Shown here piece by piece: positions 1 to 5,197 of a stretch of 5,197 nt of DNA; positions within the stretch are counted from its first letter, which is position 1, and each line of letters begins with the position of its first letter. Position numbers and translations under genes: made by a program. This DNA is from Spirochaetia bacterium (lineage in GTDB: Bacteria; Spirochaetota; Spirochaetia; Sphaerochaetales; Sphaerochaetaceae), in NCBI GenBank assembly GCA_009929055.1, contig SABI01000181.1, positions 1 to 5,197 of the forward strand, in the 5' to 3' direction. The notes below the pieces were generated by a model, which ran no database searches, was not told the DNA's origin, and saw nothing but the letters and a program-made list of their open reading frames with translations.

Positions 1-3000
1 CCCCCCATCTCTTACGCCTAATGATCCAGTGGGGTTTACAGTATTGACTACATATGAAACGTATCCTTTTCTGATAGACTCCAGAATCTCCGAGCTGCCT
101 TGGGAAAGTTTCTTTCTGACTCTAGTGCGAATCCCATGTTCCTTAAGATAGTTTGCAGTGCCTTCCGTTGCCTCAATATTGAACCCCATATTATAAAATC
201 TCTTAACTAGAGGAAGTGCCGCTTCCTTATCGGCATTTGCTACAGTCACGAGCACTGTCCCATAATTACTTAGTTTCATTCCTGAAGCTCTAAGTGCTTT
301 ATATACAGCACGGTTCAAAGAAATATCATATCCTATCGCCTCACCAGTGGATTTCATTTCGGGGGTTAAAACTGCATCCAAACCTTGGAGTTTATTGAAG
401 GAGAAAGTCGGAGCTTTCACATACCAACGTTTTCTTCTAGGGTGAATACCTACGTATCCCAATTCTTTCAGCGTTTTCCCTAGCATTACTTTTGTGGAAA
501 TATCTGCTATAGGAGTCCCAGTAGATTTTCCAAGGAAGGGAACAGTTCTACTGCTCCTAGGGTTAACCTCTATTACATATACCTTATTGCTCTTATCAAT
601 TACAAATTGAATGTTAAATGGACCAACCATCTTTAAGGACAGTCCAATTCTTGTAGTGTAATCTATTATCGTATCTTGAACTTCCCTGGTGAGAGAATAT
701 GTTGGATAAATGCTTACTGAATCTCCACTATGAACCCCTGCTCTTTCTATATGTTCCATTATTCCAGGGATGAAAACATCGGTTCCATCACAAACCGCAT
801 CTACTTCACTCTCTTTCCCTAAAATATATTTATCTATAAGCACAGGATGTTTGGGATTTAATGCAATCGCCTCCTTCAAGAAGCCTTTTAATTGTTCTTC
901 TTCATAAACAATGTGCATCATTCTCCCTCCTAACACAAAGGAAGGTCTAAGTAAAACTGGATAACCTATGTTTTTCGCCGCTTCTAAACCATCTTTCATC
1001 TTAAACACAGCATGTCCGGGAGGAACAGGTATATCAAGCTTTGCCAGGGCATCAAGAAAGAGGTCTCTGTCTTCGGCAGCGGCTATTGCTGATGCGGAAC
1101 TTCCCATTATTGGAACCCCTGCTTTGTCTAGGTCTGCAGCAAGATTAATGGCTGTTTGACCTCCAAGTGCGACTATTACCCCCTCAGGTTTTTCGAGATC
1201 TATTACTGACATTACATCTTCGAATGTAAGCGGGTCAAAGTATAATTTATCGCTCAAAGTATAGTCGGTTGATACTGTTTCAGGATTGTTGTTTATTAGT
1301 ATGGCCTCGTATCCAAGGTCCTTAATCGCCCAAACCGCATGGACTGTGGAATAATCAAATTCTATTCCCTGTCCAATTCTTATTGGCCCAGAGCCCAAAA
1401 CTACTACTTTTTTCCTATTAGATGGGATACTATCGGTTACTTCCCCATAAGTCGAGTAAAAATATGGCACGGTAGATGGATATGCTCCGGCGCAAGAATC
1501 CACAGATCTATATATTGGCTTTATTCCAAGTTTCTTTCTTAAATCATAAATCTCAAACTGAGTGAGCCCCCAAATTCTGCCAATGTATTCATCAGAAAAG
1601 CCTATTTCTTTTGCCTTTAGAAGGGTTTTGTTGTCCTTTGGATTTTCCTTAATTAACCTTTCAAACTGTACAATATTCATTACTTTATCTAAAAATAGCT
1701 TGTCTATCTTAGTAACATTATGTATATAGTCTATGGTGATATCTTGCCTAAATGCTTCAGCGATAGCAAAGAATCTTTCGTCTGTATGATTAAGGATTAA
1801 GTCGACTAAGTCGTGCTTGCTTAACTCCTTTAGGTGTTCAATTTCCAAGTGATCTACACCATTTTCTAAGGAACGAACGGCTTTTAGTATCCCTTCCTCA
1901 AGATTCTTACCAATGCTCATTACTTCCCCAGTTGCTTTCATTTGAGTGCTAAGTCTTCTATCAGCTTCTCTGAATTTATCAAAAGGAAACCTCGGAAACT
2001 TTACTACGACATAGTCTAAAGCAGGTTCGAAGGAAGCAGGCAAACCCGCTATTTGGATTTCATGCAAACGGTATCCACATGCAATTTTTGAGGAAATACG
2101 TGCTATTGGGTATCCACTTGCCTTACTTGCTAAAGCGGATGATCTTGAAACCCTGGGATTTACCTCAATTACATAATATTCAAAAGATAGAGGATCAAGT
2201 GCGAATTGAATATTACATCCCCCTTCTATTTTTAACGCTCTAATGATTCTCAAGGAAGCATCATAGAGCATGTTATACTCTTTTAGAGATAAAGTTTGAG
2301 CAGGAGCAACCACGATGCTATCTCCTGTATGTATGCCAACAGGATCGATATTTTCCATACTACAAATAACGATAGCGGTATCGTTAGCGTCCCGCATAAC
2401 TTCAAACTCAATTTCCTTATATCCTTTTATCGATTTCTCAACTAATACTTGATTTACCGGAGATATTTCTAGGGCCACTTTTGCAATTTCTAAACATTCC
2501 TCTGGATTATCGGCAAATCCTCCCCCGGTTCCACCTAACGTGTAAGCAGGTCTAAGTATTACAGGATATCCAATCTCTTTTGCCTCTGCAACAGCATCTT
2601 CTACATTTGTAGCAATTCTTGAATCAATTACAGGCTCATTAATACTTTGGCAGAGTTCTTTAAAAAGCTTTCTATCCTCAGCTTTTGCGATTGAATCGTA
2701 ATTCATCCCAAGCATTTCTACATTACATTCATCCAAGATTCCTTTTTTAAATAGCTGCATCCCAAGATTTAATCCTGTTTGCCCGCCCAAGCCGCATATG
2801 ATCCCATCCGGTCTTTCATATCTTATGATTTTTGCCACATGCTCTAAATCTAGGGGCTCCATATATACTTTGTCGGCCATAGCTGTATCAGTCATTATGG
2901 TCGCAGGGTTACTGTTAACCAAAATTACTTCATAACCCTCTTCTCTAAGTGCGATACATGCCTGTGTCCCGGCGTAATCAAACTCAGCAGCTTGTCCAAT

Positions 3001-3057
3001 AACAATTGGGCCACTACCTATAACTAAAATTTTATTAATATCTGTTCTCTTCGGCAT
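1..3057 (-). CDS. carB: Carbamoyl phosphate synthase large subunit (CarB/PyrAB), 3' end cut by window edge
   Basis: CarB makes carbamoyl phosphate from bicarbonate, ammonia and two ATP in the cytoplasm, as partner of CarA. I translated all 1019 codons and found no stop or frameshift; the frame runs off the left edge. By comparison with the 1073-residue E. coli protein about 45 C-terminal residues are missing. The start MPKRTDINKILVIGSGP is the family's typical N-terminus. The first ATP-grasp half keeps R169, E215, H243, Q284, E298 and N300. The oligomerisation region spans about 400-550. The second half opens with GSGPIRIGQGIEFDY near 555 and keeps R704, E749, H776, Q817, E830 and N832. The MGS-like allosteric domain starts near 925. 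It keeps K944, T964, T967, K983 and N1005, which match E. coli effector-site residues, so nucleotide control is plausible. Internal ammonia-tunnel residues C232, A251 and A313 are retained. One loop at 334-340 is about three residues short. Assignment is near certain; residue roles come from E. coli CPS as I recall it. Confidence 0.98.
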   Translation of the reverse strand, partial: MPKRTDINKILVIGSGPIVIGQAAEFDYAGTQACIALREEGYEVILVNSNPATIMTDTAMADKVYMEPLDLEHVAKIIRYERPDGIICGLGGQTGLNLGMQLFKKGILDECNVEMLGMNYDSIAKAEDRKLFKELCQSINEPVIDSRIATNVEDAVAEAKEIGYPVILRPAYTLGGTGGGFADNPEECLEIAKVALEISPVNQVLVEKSIKGYKEIEFEVMRDANDTAIVICSMENIDPVGIHTGDSIVVAPAQTLSLKEYNMLYDASLRIIRALKIEGGCNIQFALDPLSFEYYVIEVNPRVSRSSALASKASGYPIARISSKIACGYRLHEIQIAGLPASFEPALDYVVVKFPRFPFDKFREADRRLSTQMKATGEVMSIGKNLEEGILKAVRSLENGVDHLEIEHLKELSKHDLVDLILNHTDERFFAIAEAFRQDITIDYIHNVTKIDKLFLDKVMNIVQFERLIKENPKDNKTLLKAKEIGFSDEYIGRIWGLTQFEIYDLRKKLGIKPIYRSVDSCAGAYPSTVPYFYSTYGEVTDSIPSNRKKVVVLGSGPIRIGQGIEFDYSTVHAVWAIKDLGYEAILINNNPETVSTDYTLSDKLYFDPLTFEDVMSVIDLEKPEGVIVALGGQTAINLAADLDKAGVPIMGSSASAIAAAEDRDLFLDALAKLDIPVPPGHAVFKMKDGLEAAKNIGYPVLLRPSFVLGGRMMHIVYEEEQLKGFLKEAIALNPKHPVLIDKYILGKESEVDAVCDGTDVFIPGIMEHIERAGVHSGDSVSIYPTYSLTREVQDTIIDYTTRIGLSLKMVGPFNIQFVIDKSNKVYVIEVNPRSSRTVPFLGKSTGTPIADISTKVMLGKTLKELGYVGIHPRRKRWYVKAPTFSFNKLQGLDAVLTPEMKSTGEAIGYDISLNRAVYKALRASGMKLSNYGTVLVTVANADKEAALPLVKRFYNMGFNIEATEGTANYLKEHGIRTRVRKKLSQGSSEILESIRKGYVSYVVNTVNPTGSLGVRDGG

Positions 3058-4144
3058 TTTCAGCTCCTCCGCGCGCAATCATAAGTTGGATAAATTTTCT
3101 GAGCACTTCACCACCTGTTCCGTCTCCCGTTGCATTTGGTTCAAATTGCACAGCTATAACTCCATTAGTTTCATCTTCTATTCCCTCAAGACCCCCTGTC
3201 ATTACATTTTTATAAGTAACTTCAAGATTTGATTTTTCTACATTCTTAGAACTAATCTCAAAACAATGATTTTGGGAGGTTATTAGTATCTTGCCACTCG
3301 ATAGTTCTAATACAGGGATATTACTTCCTGCGACTCCCGAGGAAAGTCTTAATGCTTCCAATCCATATGCGACACAAATAATATGAAAACCTAACCCAAT
3401 TCCAAGTATTGGAACCTTTCCTTTTAACTCTTTAACCAGTTCAATTAATGACGTATTTGTGTAAGGGCTCCCAGGGCCATTCGTGAAAAATATTCCATCT
3501 GGTTTATATTTCATTATATTCTCTGCGGAAGTATCATAAGGTACTACGACTAGATTACAAGAAAGTGCGTTTAACTCTTTTATTAAAGATGTTCTGACTC
3601 CACAGTCTACTGCAACAACAGTGTATTGTGGATTTCTAGTCCTCATATAAAGAACCCTTTTGCAGGTTACTGCTTTAACAGGGTTATACTCACAGGAGGT
3701 ATTTTTCAATTCTTCAACACATTTTTCATCATCCTCTTCATCATCCACTATCATGGCAAGAAGGGGTTTTTCGCTAGAAATCAAAGTCTTAACTAGCGCC
3801 CTTGTGTCTATTCCAGATAGACCCACAGTTCCATTCAGTTCCATGGTTTCGCCTAAAGTTGTGGTGAATCTAAAATTTGATGGGTTTTCATTATGTTCAC
3901 TAACGACCAATCCACTAATATGAACATTTAAGCTTTGGTTATCGTCCTCAGTAAAACCATAATTTCCTATGAGAGGGTAACTCATTAACATTATCCTTCC
4001 GTGATTAGTAGGGTCGGTCATAATCTCCTGATACCCAACCATCGCCGTATGAAAAACAATTTCGCCTATGGTCTTTCCAGGGTTTCCGAACCCTTCCCCC
4101 CTAAATACCTTTCCATTTTCAAGCACTAATTTTCTCTTTGCCAT
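3035..4144 (-). CDS. carA: Carbamoyl phosphate synthase small subunit (CarA/PyrAA) with a degenerate glutaminase active site
   Basis: CarA normally hydrolyses glutamine and passes ammonia to CarB. This 369-residue protein has the usual family length. The N-terminal CarA domain (about 1-150) is well conserved: KLVLENGKVFRGEGFG at 5-20, GYQEIMTDP at 37-45, YPLIGNYG at 56-63 and GIDTRAL at 111-117. An acidic stretch (134-140) leads towards the class I amidotransferase domain (about 173-356), which keeps TNGPGSP at 221-227 and SQNHCF at 290-295. The catalytic motif normally read as GICLGHQ is GIGLGFH at 248-254, so the nucleophile Cys is Gly250. The usual HPEA motif is EPNA at 335-338, so the catalytic His and Glu are Glu335 and Asn337. 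Glutaminase activity is therefore very unlikely. The open frame and well-kept N-terminal domain argue against a decaying pseudogene. My inference is a structural or regulatory subunit of an ammonia-using enzyme. The start follows a strong ribosome binding site, and the 3' end overlaps carB by 23 bp. Confidence 0.97.
   Translation of the reverse strand: MAKRKLVLENGKVFRGEGFGNPGKTIGEIVFHTAMVGYQEIMTDPTNHGRIMLMSYPLIGNYGFTEDDNQSLNVHISGLVVSEHNENPSNFRFTTTLGETMELNGTVGLSGIDTRALVKTLISSEKPLLAMIVDDEEDDEKCVEELKNTSCEYNPVKAVTCKRVLYMRTRNPQYTVVAVDCGVRTSLIKELNALSCNLVVVPYDTSAENIMKYKPDGIFFTNGPGSPYTNTSLIELVKELKGKVPILGIGLGFHIICVAYGLEALRLSSGVAGSNIPVLELSSGKILITSQNHCFEISSKNVEKSNLEVTYKNVMTGGLEGIEDETNGVIAVQFEPNATGDGTGGEVLRKFIQLMIARGGAENAEENRY
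3064..3070 (-). promoter_or_regulatory. carB ribosome binding site inside the carA coding sequence
   Basis: On the minus strand GGAGGAG lies 6 bases before the carB ATG at 3057. It is an almost perfect anti-16S match and settles the carB start. The same bases encode Gly359-Gly360 and the first base of Ala361 near the end of CarA. A ribosome finishing carA therefore passes over the site, which favours translational coupling and balanced output of the two subunits. Confidence 0.85.
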
Positions 4145-4214
4145 ATTCCTCTCCCTTTTTTAGGTTAATATCTGTTTTGTTCTGTAATATTTTTCTCTCA
4201 ACTTAGGGATACAA
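4145..4214 (-). other. pyrC-carA spacer, 70 bp, AT-rich, no promoter or terminator seen
   Basis: Apart from the carA ribosome binding site at its 3' end, I see no GC-rich hairpin with a T-run and no convincing -35/-10 pair on the minus strand. The nearest -35-like hexamers (TTGAGA, TTGTAT) lack a good -10 at proper spacing. Read-through transcription from pyrC into carA is the simplest interpretation, making the three genes one transcript. Confidence 0.55.
4148..4155 (-). promoter_or_regulatory. carA ribosome binding site
   Basis: The minus strand reads GGGAGAGG, then AAT, then the carA ATG at 4144. The purine-rich run gives good Shine-Dalgarno pairing within a usual distance and supports this ATG, which also begins the conserved CarA N-terminus (MAKRKLVLENG). 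Confidence 0.7.
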
Positions 4215-5197
4215 CTATTGGAATCCCTTGTATTTTACCTCTCCATTTACTATTGTCATCATATTCATACCAAAAAGCTCCGTTCCAATAAATGGTGAGT
4301 TTTTGCTTTTTGATAATATTTCCTCTTTTGTATAAATATGCATATTATCTGGAGAAATAACTGCAAAATCCGCAATTCCACCCTCTTTTAACCTTCCTGC
4401 AGGAAGATTAAATCTCTTTGCAGGATTGTATGTTAGGTAATCAAACATCTTTTCAAATGTTAATTTACCTGTACGAACTAAGCCAGTGTACATTAGAGGT
4501 ATTAGAGTTTCAAAGCCTATAATTCCATTTGGTATTCTCTCATAATCTCCAGTTTTCTCTTCCTCGGTGTGTGGAGCATGGTCTGTCGCCACCATGTCTA
4601 CAAATCCAGAAATCAAACCTGACAAAGTAAGTCTCATATCTCCAAAGGATCTAAGTGCAGGGCTCATTTTATAGTTCCCATTTTTTTCCATGGTACTCTG
4701 ACAAAGAAAAATGTGGTGGGGAGTCACTTCCGAGGTTATGTCCAACCCCGAATTTATTGCCCTTCTTACTGCCTTTATACTCTCTCCAGTAGACAGATGG
4801 CAAAAGTGATATTTGCATCCCGTTTCCTTCACAAGCTCTATCTCTCTCTCTACAGCTTTTACTTCTGATTCTGGGCCAACACCATACTCTTTGGCTTCCG
4901 CGTGAGAACAGATAATCAATTCCTCTTCCTTTGCAGCATACATCCCTTCCTTCAATATACTTAAGTCTGAAAGACATATCCCATCATCACTTAAAGCCTT
5001 TATGTATGGTTTCATCCCCTTAATATCGGATAGTACCTTTCCTTTTTGTCCTTTGGTTACTGAACCATACAAAAATACCCTGTTGACTGCTTGTTCTTCG
5101 GCTTTTTCGAATATCATTCTTGCCGTTTCCTCGCAATCGGGAACAGGGTTCGTATTAGGCATAGCCATTACAGATGTAATGCCACCCTTTACGGCGG
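4215..5197 (-). CDS. pyrC: Dihydroorotase (PyrC, class I type), 5' end cut by window edge
   Basis: PyrC is a zinc amidohydrolase that interconverts N-carbamoyl-aspartate and dihydroorotate, the third step of UMP synthesis. The frame is open to the right edge. Nine codons precede the first visible Met at 5168 and read AVKGGITSV, running into AMPNTNPVPD. That is the conserved segment shortly after the metal-binding HxH motif, so the Met is internal. Roughly 80 N-terminal residues, including HxH, lie outside the window. Counting from that Met, the metal and active-site residues are present: Asp61-Asp62 in SDDG, His89 in CSHAE, His124 in YHFCHLST and Asp196 in ATDHAPHTEEEK. NYKMSPALR at 165-173 is a typical substrate-region motif, and the C-terminus has the usual amidohydrolase tail (PAGRLKEGGIADFAVI, then SPFIG). 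The His89 to His124 interval is 35 residues, about 18 shorter than I recall for the B. subtilis enzyme, which suggests a short-loop clostridial-type form. It ends in TAG, 70 bp before carA. The enzyme appears functional as far as visible. Confidence 0.97.
   Translation of the reverse strand, partial: AVKGGITSVMAMPNTNPVPDCEETARMIFEKAEEQAVNRVFLYGSVTKGQKGKVLSDIKGMKPYIKALSDDGICLSDLSILKEGMYAAKEEELIICSHAEAKEYGVGPESEVKAVEREIELVKETGCKYHFCHLSTGESIKAVRRAINSGLDITSEVTPHHIFLCQSTMEKNGNYKMSPALRSFGDMRLTLSGLISGFVDMVATDHAPHTEEEKTGDYERIPNGIIGFETLIPLMYTGLVRTGKLTFEKMFDYLTYNPAKRFNLPAGRLKEGGIADFAVISPDNMHIYTKEEILSKSKNSPFIGTELFGMNMMTIVNGEVKYKGFQ

Noticed and set aside
968..1542. Two short plus-strand open frames (968-1159 and 1339-1542) opposite carB
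   Set aside because: They lie entirely antisense to well-conserved CarB codons and have no recognisable motifs; they are shadows of the real gene.
1..3057. Possible frameshift or pseudogene in carB, since no stop-terminated frame is seen there
   Set aside because: Codon-by-codon translation from 3057 to 1 gives an uninterrupted CarB sequence with motifs in order; the stop codon simply lies beyond the window.
3374..3376. CarA Cys257 as a replacement nucleophile
   Set aside because: It lies seven residues past the nucleophile elbow in the following helix (HIICVAYG), and the partner His and Glu are also missing, so it cannot form the standard triad.
3660..3923. Plus-strand open frame with a Ser-rich run
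   Set aside because: It is antisense to carA; the Ser run is the complement of CarA's acidic Asp/Glu stretch at residues 134-140.
3035..4176. 12-bp exact direct repeat (TTAATATCTGTT on the plus strand) at 3035-3046 and 4165-4176
   Set aside because: There are only two AT-rich copies. One is fixed by overlapping carA/carB codons and neither shows extended flanking similarity, so chance is likely.
4145..4214. Possible internal promoter before carA
   Set aside because: TTGAGA and TTGTAT could serve as weak -35 boxes, but no acceptable -10 box sits 16-18 bases downstream.
4669..4977. Minus-strand open frame of 102 codons in another frame
   Set aside because: It is nested in pyrC, whose own frame carries the conserved dihydroorotase motifs across the same bases.

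Overview
The window is a block of de novo pyrimidine biosynthesis genes, all on the minus strand and read in the order pyrC - carA - carB. Both ends cut through genes: pyrC lacks its 5' end (the right edge) and carB lacks its last few dozen codons (the left edge). Coding density is almost complete; the only spacer is 70 bp between pyrC and carA. The DNA is AT-rich and uses many AGA and ATA codons. Ribosome binding sites are strong and purine-rich, and the CarB and PyrC sequences look like those of low-GC Firmicutes. An anaerobic clostridial or Tissierellia-type bacterium is my best guess, from general resemblance only.

Layout. 4215-5197 (-): dihydroorotase PyrC, partial, with the visible metal and active-site residues conserved. 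4145-4214: spacer holding the carA ribosome binding site. 3035-4144 (-): carbamoyl phosphate synthase small subunit CarA, full length. 1-3057 (-): carbamoyl phosphate synthase large subunit CarB, 1019 codons open to the edge; it overlaps the end of carA by 23 bp and has its Shine-Dalgarno sequence inside carA. CarA and CarB make carbamoyl phosphate. PyrC acts two steps later, closing carbamoyl aspartate to dihydroorotate. The genes are spaced like one operon whose promoter lies beyond the right edge, and the context points to pyrimidine rather than arginine synthesis.

The notable point is CarA. It is intact and of normal length, but the Cys-His-Glu triad of its class I glutamine amidotransferase domain is gone. 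The nucleophile Cys is Gly250, the His is Glu335 and the Glu is Asn337. Several glutamine-pocket and ammonia-tunnel-entrance positions are changed as well. CarB, by contrast, keeps the ATP-grasp, internal tunnel and allosteric residues I could place. The simplest reading is a carbamoyl phosphate synthase that cannot hydrolyse glutamine and uses free ammonia, with CarA kept as a structural or regulatory subunit. This resembles animal CPS I in principle, but sits in a bacterial pyrimidine operon. The residue changes are read directly from the sequence; the ammonia-dependent function is inference.
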